A DNA stretch of 64,000 nt from Actinospica robiniae DSM 44927 (GTDB lineage Bacteria > Actinomycetota > Actinomycetes > Streptomycetales > Catenulisporaceae), in contig NZ_KI632511.1 in the NCBI RefSeq assembly GCF_000504285.1, positions 5,748,154 through 5,812,153 on the forward strand, in the 5' to 3' direction. The translations under genes and the position numbers were made by a program. Below the pieces are notes generated by a model. That model was given only the letters and a program-made list of their open reading frames with translations. It searched no databases and had not been told where the DNA came from. Shown here in pieces: positions 31,318-40,509 of this stretch; the stretch's first letter is position 1, and each line of letters opens with the position of its first letter.

Positions 31318-33372
31318 CTACGGCCAGTCGACTGCGAGGCGGCTGGTGGGCTTGTCGATCACGAATCGTGAGGCGCCGGTGGCAAGCGTGTTGCGGGCCG
31401 GGCCGCTGGCCATGCGGAACGTCGGGCTTGCCGAACCGTTGCCGCCGTGCCGATCCCACGCGCGGATTTCCTCGGTGACCTGCTCCGCGAGGACGTCACC
31501 GACCGGGCCGTGGCCGATGACGCCGATCTCCCAGTAGTCGCCGTCCTCGTCCGCGCCTTCGCGCATGGTCAGATACGCCAGGCTGTCCTTGCTGAGCGCG
31601 GCCATCGAGCCCCACGAGAAGTGGGGCGTGAACCCGGGGCGCTTGCCGGGCATCCGGGACAGCCCGTTGGGCAGCGCGCAAGCCAGCCAGAGGTAAAGCC
31701 ACTCGAACGCTCCGCCGGCGCGGAACTTGACCCCGCTGTAAAGCTTCGTGGCGGGCGTCTCCAGCACAGTCCGCAGCGCGTCGAAGTCGACGTCCTGCTC
31801 GGGGTAGATCTCGATGCGCACGTCGCCGGGCCCGTCGAAGGCCGGCATGTCGCGGTTATCGTCCATGCTGCCCTTGCGCAGCGGCACGAAAGTGGCCATC
31901 TCGGTAGACACGGCCCGCCACGTCTCGCCGTCGCGTTCGAACGCGAAGCTGCGGGAGATACTGCCGCGCACCCGCATGGGGATGACGAGGCGTCCGCCCG
32001 GGGCCAGTTGGTTCAGGATCGGGGCTGGAATGTCCGCGGTGCCGACGGTGAACTGGATGCGGTCGAAGGGTCCGTGCTCGGGCAGCCCAGCGGCGCCGTC
32101 GGCCAGCTCCACCGTCACGTTCGCCACCTCAGCCGCGGCGAGGTTTTGCCGCGCCTGGTCCACCAGGTCTTCGTCCACGTCGACGGTCCAGACGTGGCCG
32201 CCCGGTCCGGCCAGGTGGGCCAGCAGCGCAGCGTTGTATCCGGTGGCCGCGCCTGCCTCGAAGACCTTGTGGCCCGGGCGCACGTCGAGCTGTTCGAGTT
32301 GGGTGGCGATGACCGTCGGCTGGGAGATGCAGGAAATCATCTCCCCGGCCTCGTCGGTCTTCACCGAGACTGCGTCGTCTCGGTAGGCGGTCTCCACGTC
32401 CACGTCGGAGACGAACAGGTGGCGGGGTACCTGCCGGAAGGCGTCGATGATCGCAGGTGTGCGCAGCCACTGCGAGTCGGTGAGTTTGGTGACGAGGGCG
32501 GTGCGCAGTGCGTCCGGATCGGCGGTGGGGCTGAGTGTGGTCTCCATTTGCCCGACTTTAGGGGTGCTGGCGGACAGCCTTCTGGTTGACACGACGGCCG
32601 CTTGGTCGTCGGAGAACACGACCTGTTGGGCCAGCCACGCGAGTGCGGCTTGGTCCGCGGTATCGATCGCTCCGCGGTTGAGCGTGAAGATGGCGTGGTG
32701 CGCGAGCACGGCGCGAAGCCCCCGGGTCAGTCGGCCCTCGGCGGCCAACAGGGCGAGTTGGCGACCAGCGCCCTCGAAGGCTGCGACACGGTCGGGCCAC
32801 GTCGGATTCTCATCGGGGGCCTTGGCGGCGTCGACGTTCATCAGTCGCCGGACCGCGGTGACGGCGGCGGTGCGTTGCTGTCCGCTCGGTAGCTGCGAGA
32901 GCTCCAACTGCGGGCGCTCGGCGCCGAGTCTCGCCCACACGTCTCCGGTCTCGAACCTGTCCAAGCCGGCGCCGCGGGTCAGTGCGGACAGGAGCAGGAC
33001 GCACCGTTCACGTGATCCGGCCCGGCCGGTCGCGGCGAGCGCACCCGGACTGTCCGCGCAGAACAGCTCGTGCGAGACGGCCATGCCCTCGGGGCCGCCG
33101 AACGCCGCGGCCTCGGGCTCGTAGATGCCGGCAACCCACCCGGAGGCAAGGCGGTCGGTGACCAACTGGTCCAGGATGGCGTCGATGGGAGCCGTCGTGC
33201 GCAGCCTGAGCTGGCCGTTCTTGCGCAAGAACCAGAAGCGTCGTCCGGCCAGCCCGGCGAGCAGCGCGGTGGCGGCTTGGGGGGTCGGGCCGCGGCCGGT
33301 GGGAAAGGAGACGGTCGCGTGGTGCCATTCGCCGTCTTTGGCGACGGGCAGGTATTCGTCATCGAGATCCAT
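31318..33372 (-). CDS. FxLD-system fusion: SpaB_C-type domain plus PIMT-like O-methyltransferase
   Basis: This is 684 aa. Residues ~10-265 are the SpaB_C/thiopeptide-type domain (WHHATVSFPTGRG, FWFLRKNGQLRLR, GWVAGIYEPE). This is the elimination module of split class I dehydratases, which removes glutamate from tRNA-glutamylated Ser/Thr. Residues ~275-680 resemble protein-L-isoaspartyl methyltransferase: QWLRTPAIIDAFRQVPRHLF, motif I FEAGAATGYNAA (near 369), VDVDEDLVDQAR. PIMT-like enzymes in lanthipeptide clusters methylate a core Asp, giving aspartimide/isoAsp. With LanB and LanC it should form the maturation set for the precursor at 36.6 kb. Confidence in the family is high; the modified Asp is inferred. 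Confidence 0.85.
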   Translation of the reverse strand: MDLDDEYLPVAKDGEWHHATVSFPTGRGPTPQAATALLAGLAGRRFWFLRKNGQLRLRTTAPIDAILDQLVTDRLASGWVAGIYEPEAAAFGGPEGMAVSHELFCADSPGALAATGRAGSRERCVLLLSALTRGAGLDRFETGDVWARLGAERPQLELSQLPSGQQRTAAVTAVRRLMNVDAAKAPDENPTWPDRVAAFEGAGRQLALLAAEGRLTRGLRAVLAHHAIFTLNRGAIDTADQAALAWLAQQVVFSDDQAAVVSTRRLSASTPKVGQMETTLSPTADPDALRTALVTKLTDSQWLRTPAIIDAFRQVPRHLFVSDVDVETAYRDDAVSVKTDEAGEMISCISQPTVIATQLEQLDVRPGHKVFEAGAATGYNAALLAHLAGPGGHVWTVDVDEDLVDQARQNLAAAEVANVTVELADGAAGLPEHGPFDRIQFTVGTADIPAPILNQLAPGGRLVIPMRVRGSISRSFAFERDGETWRAVSTEMATFVPLRKGSMDDNRDMPAFDGPGDVRIEIYPEQDVDFDALRTVLETPATKLYSGVKFRAGGAFEWLYLWLACALPNGLSRMPGKRPGFTPHFSWGSMAALSKDSLAYLTMREGADEDGDYWEIGVIGHGPVGDVLAEQVTEEIRAWDRHGGNGSASPTFRMASGPARNTLATGASRFVIDKPTSRLAVDWP

Positions 33373-33407
33373 TCGGGCCTCTCACTCAGGTCGGTCGGGA
33401 CAGTGGG

Positions 33408-33426
33408 GTCAGTCAGTCAGTCAGTC
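33408..33426. repeat. GTCA tetranucleotide run across the lanC stop
   Basis: About 4.75 copies of GTCA. On the coding (minus) strand this reads as repeated CTGA and begins with the lanC stop, placing TGA in all three frames within about 12 bases. Confidence 0.7.
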
Positions 33427-34479
33427 GATCAGCAGTGCGCGCGTCCACCCGCTGTCGGTGCTGCTTAGGGCCAGGAGAGCGCCTGCCCGGCCTTCGAGGA
33501 AGCCGGGCTTGGTGAGCGTGCCAAGGCTGGCTTCCGTACGTTCGCGCAGCTCGGTGACGAGGTCGTGAAAGCGGCTGGGGTCGGGGCTGTCACCGGCGAT
33601 GGCCCGGATGACCGTAAGCAATCCGGCCCATCCGTGGCAGAGACTGGCATCGCAGGTCAGCTCTCGTACGACCGGGTCCGTCAGGGCATTAAGGGCGGCC
33701 TCTTCGGCGGCGGCTTTCCGTTCGGGGTCGTTGAGCGCGATGCCCGCGTGCTGGAGCGCTCGGGCGATTCCGAGGACGCCATAGCACCAGGACGGTCGCA
33801 ACCGCGGAGGTGTTCCCGGGTTGGGCACTTGGCCCAGGGTGATCCAGTAGAAGCGGCCGTAGGTCTCCAGCCAGTGTGCGTAGATATCGATCGCCGCGTG
33901 CTGGCCGGCGGCCCTTACGCCGCGTCGAGCTGCCATGGCCAACAGCGCCAGAGGGCCTGCGGCTCCGTGAGCCATCCCGTTGTTCGCATGCCCACCGGGT
34001 ACGGCGGCGCCCGTGCCGACGTTGGTGTCGGACCACCAGCCAGGCAGTTGGAGACTCCCGCGCTGTATCGGATGTGCCAAGTCGATGAGGTACGACAAGA
34101 CCTCGGCGAGCGCGGGATCACGTGGACCGCGCCCCAACAGCAGCGCACCGAGGCCGGTCAGCCCGCTGATGAGATCGAACTCCGCCGAAGACGGGCGCTC
34201 CCCGGTCCGCGCCCGCTCACGCGCTGCGGCTAAGCGAGCCGCCACGACACGGTCGACGGCATCGGTGATGTGCACGCCGACACGGTGGCCGCCGCAGCGC
34301 AGCACGAACTCCAACGCCGGAGCACCGTGGTACAGGCTGGCGTTGGCGCCGACGCTCACGCCGCCGGCGACAGCCTCGACCAACAAGGCGCGCGCTTCGG
34401 CCATCTCGCCGCGCTCGATGTGCAGCAGCGCCACACCGAGCGAGCTCTCGGCCAGGGCCTGATGCGTCGGCGCGTTCAT
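33421..34479 (-). CDS. lanC: LanC-like lanthionine cyclase
   Basis: This is about 352 aa from the ATG at 34,479, overlapping the lanB stop (ATGA). It is an alpha-toroid LanC fold with Gly-rich repeats (SGLTGLGALLLGR, HGAAGPLALL, LCHGWAGLL). The zinc ligands are present: Cys in WCYG (near residue 232) and Cys-His in LCHG (near 281). It catalyses addition of Cys thiols to dehydrated Ser/Thr in the precursor to form (methyl)lanthionine rings. Its slightly short length is normal for FxLD clusters. Confidence 0.88.
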   Translation of the reverse strand: MNAPTHQALAESSLGVALLHIERGEMAEARALLVEAVAGGVSVGANASLYHGAPALEFVLRCGGHRVGVHITDAVDRVVAARLAAARERARTGERPSSAEFDLISGLTGLGALLLGRGPRDPALAEVLSYLIDLAHPIQRGSLQLPGWWSDTNVGTGAAVPGGHANNGMAHGAAGPLALLAMAARRGVRAAGQHAAIDIYAHWLETYGRFYWITLGQVPNPGTPPRLRPSWCYGVLGIARALQHAGIALNDPERKAAAEEAALNALTDPVVRELTCDASLCHGWAGLLTVIRAIAGDSPDPSRFHDLVTELRERTEASLGTLTKPGFLEGRAGALLALSSTDSGWTRALLID

Positions 34480-36518
34480 GGACGCGCTCGCATCGTCACG
34501 AGGATGCTGTGGGCGCGCCCGCCGATCCACCCGTCGCTACCCGGCGGCGGCGCCTCCTGGAGAAGCGCGGTGCCGCTGGCTGCCAGCGACGTGCGCAGCA
34601 CGTCCAGGTGCATGGCGTCGTCCAGATCCAGCGGAAGACGCTGATCGTCAACCGTCAACAGGACCCGGGTCGGCATCCGGTGGCACTCGCGCCACCGACC
34701 CAGCGCATCGACCCACTCGGCTGCCGGCGCTGTGCGGCCAGGTAAATCGCGGGCGCGCAGACGCCAACGGGCCGGAATCAGAATCGTGCGGCGGTGGTGT
34801 AGGGCCGGGGTGAACGGCAATACCAGCGCCGCAGCCCAGGCGAAGCCCGTCACCTGCGGGCAGGCGGCACGAGCGATCTCCGCCAGAAACCGGGCGAGCG
34901 GTGGCGTGTAGTTGTTCCAGATGAAGTTCAGCGCGTTCGGGGTGAGCAACTCGATGTGCTTGCCGGTGGCGGCCACAGCGAGGAAGAGCCTTCCGTCGGC
35001 CAGTCCGACGACGAGATCCTCTGGCGTCAGCACGCCCTCGCCCCGGCGACGGAACTCCCCGACGCTCACCACCGTGGGCAGGAGCTGCGGCGCGCGGGTG
35101 AGCAGGTCGGCGTGCAGCCGACTGGGATGGAAGGACAGCTGCGCCGTCGTGGCGCCGGGCTCCACCGTCGGCAGATTTGCGTAGCTGCCCTCGATGTGGC
35201 CGGGAAGCAGATGCCAGAACCGGCCCGCCATCGAGCCGCCGCCGCGGGATGCCGTGTGCACCAGGACGCGGAAGTCACCGCGATCGAGCGCTGCGATCGA
35301 GGGCGAGCACACCTGCGCGCACACTTCCATGTGCGGGGCCGGGAACACGGGCAACGGGCCGGCGGCCGCCTGGATCTCTTCGATCATGGCGCCGGTCAGG
35401 GTCACGGCCCGGGCACCGTCCAAGGCTGCGGTCTGTGCCAGCTCGAGGAGCACGCGGTCGCGGCGCGACATCGCCCGCGGCGGCACGGACAGCCTCGTGA
35501 AACCGTCCGGGAGGCCGAGACCGCGCTCAGGATCTGTCAGTTCTGGAACCGCGACCAGCGCATGTTCGCCGTAGCGCTCAGCAAACCGTTCGGAATACCT
35601 GCTCCACTCCACAATGCCCGAGGGGTACATCGCCAGCCGGGCAAGCAGTGTCGCCGCGGTCTCCATCTCGACCCCGACCGGCTCGGGAAGCCGCACGTCC
35701 ACCTCCAACCGGACATCGACGGCGATCTTCTCGTCGTCGCGGAACTCGGCGGCCGAGGTAGCGGGGAGGGCGTCGCTGGGGTCGACGACGGTTGCCGGTG
35801 CCCGAAGCGCTGAACGGAGCAGACCGATCCGCAGCAGTTCGCTCAACGCTTCCGTACACCGGGCTTCCGTCGCCCCCGGGAAGTCGGCGACGAGCTTGCC
35901 GACCAGTGCGCCGTAGGCAATCGGCGTGGTCGCTGCTTCGAGAATGTTCGCGATCACGGGCGTGAGCGCCACGGAGATCTCGTCGGCGCCTTCGGCCGGA
36001 ACGAGAACACGGTCTCCGCGCACGGTCACGAGGTTGTTGACGCACACGTCGACGGTAGACATGTACAGGGCGTCCTGCTCCAGTGCGGCTATCGTCCCAG
36101 CCAGCGCCACAGGCTCGGGGCGAACGTACTCCTCGTGCCGCTCCCCGAAGCGCACCCGCGCCCCCGGGCCGAATGAGATCGGTGCTACCCCGGCGAACAG
36201 GCCGAAGGGCGTCGACCGGCTTGTGAACCTGATCGCGTACCGTCCGACCGCCAGAGCTGCGCGACGGGCACGGCGCGCATCGCTGAGCCGTCCGCTCAGC
36301 AGCAGATCGACCTGCCGAGCCAGATCCGGGCTCGCCACCCCCACCGCACGGGCGAAGCCTTCATCAGCCCACGCGCCACGCAGCCACACACGCCACACCT
36401 CGAAAGGACTGTCTGCAGTGGGCCACGGCTCCAGCACCGGACCCGTGGTGTGAAGCGCTGCTCGTAGGATCCCGCCGTCGCCGCGCTGATACAGGTTGTG
36501 TCGCGAACGCGTCATCAT
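34476..36518 (-). CDS. lanB: lantibiotic dehydratase (LanB), glutamylation part
   Basis: This is about 680 aa from the ATG at 36,518 with GGAAGGAG four bases upstream; a more distal in-frame start has no ribosome site. It matches the N-terminal domain of class I LanB enzymes (SPFEVWRVWLRGAW; RYAIRFTSRSTPFGLFAGV; later VHTASRGGGSMAGRFWHL and NALNFIWNNYTPPLARFL). That domain transfers glutamate from Glu-tRNA to Ser/Thr of the precursor. The C-terminal elimination domain is missing here and is supplied by the SpaB_C-PIMT fusion, the split arrangement typical of FxLD systems. Confidence 0.88.
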   Translation of the reverse strand: MMTRSRHNLYQRGDGGILRAALHTTGPVLEPWPTADSPFEVWRVWLRGAWADEGFARAVGVASPDLARQVDLLLSGRLSDARRARRAALAVGRYAIRFTSRSTPFGLFAGVAPISFGPGARVRFGERHEEYVRPEPVALAGTIAALEQDALYMSTVDVCVNNLVTVRGDRVLVPAEGADEISVALTPVIANILEAATTPIAYGALVGKLVADFPGATEARCTEALSELLRIGLLRSALRAPATVVDPSDALPATSAAEFRDDEKIAVDVRLEVDVRLPEPVGVEMETAATLLARLAMYPSGIVEWSRYSERFAERYGEHALVAVPELTDPERGLGLPDGFTRLSVPPRAMSRRDRVLLELAQTAALDGARAVTLTGAMIEEIQAAAGPLPVFPAPHMEVCAQVCSPSIAALDRGDFRVLVHTASRGGGSMAGRFWHLLPGHIEGSYANLPTVEPGATTAQLSFHPSRLHADLLTRAPQLLPTVVSVGEFRRRGEGVLTPEDLVVGLADGRLFLAVAATGKHIELLTPNALNFIWNNYTPPLARFLAEIARAACPQVTGFAWAAALVLPFTPALHHRRTILIPARWRLRARDLPGRTAPAAEWVDALGRWRECHRMPTRVLLTVDDQRLPLDLDDAMHLDVLRTSLAASGTALLQEAPPPGSDGWIGGRAHSILVTMRARP

Positions 36519-36545
36519 TGCTCCTTCCGCCAACGTCACGCCTAA

Positions 36546-36580
36546 GCGCGGGCCGACCGGATGGGCCAGCCGGCCCGCGC
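36546..36580 (-). terminator. attenuator-like hairpin between precursor and lanB
   Basis: GCGCGGGCCG (36,546-36,555) and CGGCCCGCGC (36,571-36,580) form a perfect 10-bp GC stem with a 15-base loop in the 88-base gap between the precursor stop and lanB. No T tract follows. A partial terminator here would keep precursor transcript in excess over the enzymes, as is common in lanthipeptide operons. Confidence 0.55.
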
Positions 36581-36606
36581 GTCCATCAGAGGCCTGCTGC
36601 GTTTGC

Positions 36607-36807
36607 CTAGGAAGTGGTGCAGGCGCTGCCGCAGGAGCTGCCGCAGTTATCGCTGGTGCTGCACATCAGCACGGTCTCGGAGGCGTCGACGCCCTCGATG
36701 AAGTTGATGTCGAAGTCGAACGGGTCACCGGCCGCGGTGCTGTCGGTGTCGTCGTCCGGGTCGGCGAGCAGCACATCGGTGCTGCCCACGTGGGTCTGCG
36801 TGCTCAT
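36607..36807 (-). CDS. lanA: FxLD-type lanthipeptide precursor
   Basis: This is 66 aa from the ATG at 36,807, preceded by GAGG. The acidic leader contains FDFDINFIEG, the position of the FxLD box recognised in this family, but with Phe where the motif has Leu. The core region near the C-terminus (VLMCSTSDNCGSSCGSAC) holds four Cys with many Ser/Thr, allowing up to four (methyl)lanthionine rings. An Asp-Asn pair lies between the first two Cys, a good candidate for the PIMT-like enzyme, since Asp before a small residue readily forms aspartimide. Leader/core boundary and ring pattern cannot be read from the sequence. Confidence 0.85.
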   Translation of the reverse strand: MSTQTHVGSTDVLLADPDDDTDSTAAGDPFDFDINFIEGVDASETVLMCSTSDNCGSSCGSACTTS

Positions 36808-37333
36808 CCTGTCCTCATTTCTTGTCAAGCCGAGCCGATTAGAAATCTGGATTCACGTCCCGCTGAACCGCGTCATCTCGCGGCTCGCAGCCCGGGCCGA
36901 AGCTGTCGTGTCGACCAAGGCTCTGAGCTCAGCGGGGGACATCAGAAGCGGTCATCTACTGCGTGTTTCACCTCCAGTCGGTTCGGGTCCGTGGCAGGGC
37001 GTCTCAGACGGGTGACAGGCGCCACCGCTATCCCTGCGCGCACTTGTGCTGGCGGTGGTTCGCTCTGGCACCGCCGCGTCGGGTCCCAAGATGCGGTGGA
37101 GCAACTCCTCCTCGCCTGGCAGTTCGGGAAGAACCCGCTCCAACGCCCCCACCGTTGCGCGAAGCGCTGAAGCACGCGTTGATCTCGCCATTCGGCTGTA
37201 GTCCTCCTCTCCGTAGGGTCTTCACTCCCGCTGAACCTGGTGATCGGGGTCGGCTGCCCACATGAGCGCAGGGAGACAGGCAGCCCGGCACGGTCCTCGC
37301 TCGCGCACGGGAAACGCCAGCCAGGGGCCTGGG
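36808..37333. other. intergenic region upstream of the lanthipeptide operon
   Basis: No convincing gene. A minus-strand frame beginning RSTRASALRATVGALERV near 37,185 could be a decayed remnant. A weak promoter-like pair for the precursor (TTCAGC, 18 bases, TCTAAT; minus strand, about 30-60 bases upstream of the start) is visible at low confidence. Confidence 0.4.
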
Positions 37334-37960
37334 TCAGGGCGCGGGCTGAGGCTCGCGCCAGAGCGGGTACATCAGACTCCGGTTCGGCAACTGGATCGGG
37401 TCGCCGGCGTCGGCGTAGCCGTGGCGGTCGCGGTAGAAGTCTCGAGCGCGCATGCTCGCTGCCTCGAGGTACGCGCCCAGGCCCTGCTGGTCGAGGTAAG
37501 CGTGGTGCGCGTCCAGGAGCGCCGAACCGAGGCCCTGCCCCTGCCGGTCGGGTCGCACCGCGAGGATCATCAGCCAGTGATGGGCACCGCGCTCGAACGG
37601 ATGACGCTCAAGCAGGGTCTGATGGAACATGCGATCGCGCTCCGCCAGATCCAGGTCATCACCGGCGATGCGCTCATCGAGTTCCACGGCGGGCAGCCCT
37701 TCGGCCGGCACCGGCAGCCACAGCGCCACCCCCTCGCCGCCGTTCACGGAGTACACCGTGCCTTGGTCCAATGCGTCCTCGACGGCGAGCTTGAAGTAAG
37801 CCGCGTATACGCGCTTACGCCACTCGACGTCCGGGATCAGGTACTGGGAAGCGGGCAGAGAGTGAAAGGCCTTCGCGATCGTTCTGCCGAGCAGCAGGGC
37901 ATCACGGCGCGGCGGGCAGTCGATCTCCACCGGCGCGTCCTTCGAACTGATACTGGGCAT
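37334..37960 (-). CDS. GNAT-family N-acetyltransferase
   Basis: This is 208 aa; the ATG at 37,960 overlaps the permease stop (ATGA). The acetyl-CoA loop is clear (LAVRPDRQGQGLGSALL, near residue 140), followed by AYLEAASMRARDFYRDRHGY. The N-terminal half (RRDALLLGRTIAKAFHSLP) is typical of small-molecule acetyltransferases of actinomycetes. Coupling to an amino-acid permease suggests it acetylates the imported amine or amino acid, or a related metabolite; the substrate is unknown. Confidence 0.8.
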   Translation of the reverse strand: MPSISSKDAPVEIDCPPRRDALLLGRTIAKAFHSLPASQYLIPDVEWRKRVYAAYFKLAVEDALDQGTVYSVNGGEGVALWLPVPAEGLPAVELDERIAGDDLDLAERDRMFHQTLLERHPFERGAHHWLMILAVRPDRQGQGLGSALLDAHHAYLDQQGLGAYLEAASMRARDFYRDRHGYADAGDPIQLPNRSLMYPLWREPQPAP

Positions 37961-39411
37961 CAGGCGGCTACTTCCGTCAGGATCGGGGCGAGCGCGGCGT
38001 AGATGCTCGGGCGGGTCAGCTTGAGCGCCAGAGCCCACCCGAAGCCGAGCACGGCGGTCCCGCCGAGCAGGATGAAAACGCGGTCGATGGTCGGATCGGA
38101 CGGGGAGATCCCGAGCAACCCGGACAGGTTGGCCGTGCAGGCCCACACCATGCCGATCAACGCCGCGGCGGCGATCCCCGGAAGCCACAGGCGTACCGCG
38201 CCGGGCTCACCGCGGTGGTCACGGGCGAAGAACACGACGACGGCCACGGCCGTCACCGCCAGCAGCACCATGATCGCATAGCCGCCGGTCGTCGAGGCGA
38301 GGTAGAACAACTGCGTCATCGGGTCCCACTGGAACGTCAACGTCGCCAAAATCGCCCCGAGACCGATCGCGGATTGCAGCAGCGAGGCAGTACGCGGGAT
38401 ACCGGATCGGCGCACCGTCGCGAGCGCCTGGGGCAGCACGCCATCCCGCCCAAGCGAGTAGCCGTAACGGATCAGAGTGTTGTGGTATGCCAGCGCAGCC
38501 GCGAACAACGACGTCAAGAAGAGCACGTCCGCGCAGTCCGAGAGCAGCCCGGGGCTCATTGCCAGGAACAGCTCCGGGCCCCTGGCCTGTGCCTCGGCCA
38601 CCACGCTTTTCCCGTAGTGCATGTCCACCGCGAGCGAAGCACCGACGTAGATCACCGCCGCGACGCTCAGGCTGACCACGCTCGCGCGTAGCAGCGTGGT
38701 CCGCGGTCGGCGGGCCTCCTCGCCGTAGACGACCGACTGCTCGAACCCAAGGAAGCACAGCACGCAGATCGCGGCCAAAGGGCCGAGCGAACCGGCCGTC
38801 AGGTGCGACGGGTTCAGCGCGCCCGGGTGCGTACGGCCGTCGGCCGGGTGTGCCAGCCCCGCCATCGAGATCGCGAGAATCACGAGGATCTCGGTGACCG
38901 AGAGCACTCCGAGCAGCCTGCCGGATAACTCCACCTGCACCAGCCCGAGCGTCCCGACCAGCACCCAGGCCGCCAGCGCACACGCCCACCAGCTCGGGTG
39001 CCAGGTCGAGTTATCCGCGACGAACGCCGCGCCCTGCACGCCGATGATCCCGTAGAGCGAGCACTGCATTCCCGAGTAGCCCACGAACGCCACCAGTGCC
39101 CCGGCCACGCCTGCCGGTCGGCCGAGCCCGCGCGTGATCAGGGCGTAGAACGCACCGGCGTTGACCACGTGCCGACTCATCGCGAGGTACCCGGGCGCGA
39201 ACATGCCAAGGATGAGCGCGGTGAGTACGAACGCGGCCGGGAACGACGTTAAGCCCGTCGCGCCGATCGAGGATGGCAGCGTTCCCGCGCACACCAGCAG
39301 CGGCCCCAGCGACGCGATCATAAAGAACGAGACCATCGGCGCATTGAGCTTCCCGCGGGCCAGACCTTGCGGTATCGCGCCGGGCGGCGCCGCGGCGGTC
39401 GTCTGCACCAT
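37960..39411 (-). CDS. APC-family amino acid permease
   Basis: This is about 483 aa. The ATG at 39,411 is chosen because AAGGAG lies eight bases upstream. It has 12-14 hydrophobic segments in an APC (amino acid-polyamine-organocation) layout: the N-terminal SFFMIASLGPLLVCAG segment, then FVGYSGMQCSLYGIIG, LGFEQSVVYGEEARRP and the later helices. It should import or exchange an amino acid or amine across the membrane. It lies 45 bases after the GPP34 gene and is coupled to the GNAT gene. Confidence 0.82.
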   Translation of the reverse strand: MVQTTAAAPPGAIPQGLARGKLNAPMVSFFMIASLGPLLVCAGTLPSSIGATGLTSFPAAFVLTALILGMFAPGYLAMSRHVVNAGAFYALITRGLGRPAGVAGALVAFVGYSGMQCSLYGIIGVQGAAFVADNSTWHPSWWACALAAWVLVGTLGLVQVELSGRLLGVLSVTEILVILAISMAGLAHPADGRTHPGALNPSHLTAGSLGPLAAICVLCFLGFEQSVVYGEEARRPRTTLLRASVVSLSVAAVIYVGASLAVDMHYGKSVVAEAQARGPELFLAMSPGLLSDCADVLFLTSLFAAALAYHNTLIRYGYSLGRDGVLPQALATVRRSGIPRTASLLQSAIGLGAILATLTFQWDPMTQLFYLASTTGGYAIMVLLAVTAVAVVVFFARDHRGEPGAVRLWLPGIAAAALIGMVWACTANLSGLLGISPSDPTIDRVFILLGGTAVLGFGWALALKLTRPSIYAALAPILTEVAA

Positions 39412-39456
39412 CGTGATCACTCCTTGGTTCGAAGGTGGATAAGGGGTTATCAGTAG

Positions 39457-40509
39457 TCAGCGTTGGCGGACGGCCACCGTCACGGTCACCGCCGCACCGA
39501 CCTGCCCGATCAGGTGGCCGAGGCCTGGATGTCGGGCCATTGCGTGTTCCGCCGGGACTGCATCGGCCATCCACCATTGCCGTCCGGCCGCGGAGGCAAG
39601 GCCTGAGGCGCGTACCAGCGCGACGAGCGCAGCATCCTGCAGATCTAGTCGAGCCGCGTCCGTGGTCGGCAGCGCGGTCACGGCGTTGAACACTCGCTCG
39701 GTCAGCCGCGGGCGCGTGGGCGGAAACAGCGTGCGGGGGGCGCGGAGAAGACGAGGCGACTCCCGGGGCGTGAGGATGCCGGCGTATAGCAATACGCCAC
39801 GCACACGCTCGTATGCATCCGACGCGAGATAGTCCAGAACCCGCTGCGCGGGGCACGGCTCGCGCAGCCGCCCAGCAATGTCCTGCGCCACCGGCGAGAT
39901 CAGCGTCGGCGTTTCCACGGCGCCATCGGCGACAAGCGACCCATTCGCCGGAACGAAGCGGATGCTGTGCGCCAGCAGCATCTCGGCAAGCAGAGCCCCA
40001 GCCAGACCCAGCGCACACACCCGCTCAGACACGAGCAGATCACCGACATCGTCGTGCGCAAGTAGGAAATACCGCCCCGCCAGCGTCAACCGCGCGAGAT
40101 CCGCCCGCTCGAGGTCCTCGAGATTGGCACGCTGCTGCCCGGCGCCCGAGCGCGGCTCGGGTTCACAGGCCATCCACGCCTCGACCAGCAGAGCATGTAG
40201 CGCGTCAGACGGCTGCTCCTGTGCCGCCGCAATCGCTGCGGTCACGGCCGTGAGCGGATCACCCCCGTGCACGACTGCAGGCAGCCCATTCGCGTTCACC
40301 ACCGTCTCGGCGACCTGCCAGAGCGCCACCTCGCTCAACGTGCGCCCGAGCCTCGCCGCCGCCAGGTCCATCACATGGGAAAGGCTCGCGGGCGGCCCAT
40401 CTGGCCGACCGCACTGCTGGACCGCCACGCGGAGCAGATCCGCCAGCTCTGCCTGCGTCAGCCGACCGGCGTAGTCCGCTGGCCTCAGCGTGCGCGCATG
40501 CACACTCAT
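39457..40509 (-). CDS. GPP34 (GOLPH3-like) family protein
   Basis: This is about 350 aa; the ATG at 40,509 overlaps the upstream stop (ATGA), which supports this start over a longer frame. Residues ~145-345 fit the GPP34 fold: AGRYFLLAHDDVGDLLV, then GLAGALLAEMLLAHSI, PCPAQRVLDYL and TERVFNAVTAL. The N-terminal ~140 residues (LTQAELADLLRVAVQQCG) are an extra domain resembling part of the upstream protein. GPP34 proteins bind phosphoinositides in eukaryotes; bacterial members have no settled function. Grouping with a permease and a GNAT suggests a membrane-associated task. Confidence 0.7.
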   Translation of the reverse strand: MSVHARTLRPADYAGRLTQAELADLLRVAVQQCGRPDGPPASLSHVMDLAAARLGRTLSEVALWQVAETVVNANGLPAVVHGGDPLTAVTAAIAAAQEQPSDALHALLVEAWMACEPEPRSGAGQQRANLEDLERADLARLTLAGRYFLLAHDDVGDLLVSERVCALGLAGALLAEMLLAHSIRFVPANGSLVADGAVETPTLISPVAQDIAGRLREPCPAQRVLDYLASDAYERVRGVLLYAGILTPRESPRLLRAPRTLFPPTRPRLTERVFNAVTALPTTDAARLDLQDAALVALVRASGLASAAGRQWWMADAVPAEHAMARHPGLGHLIGQVGAAVTVTVAVRQR

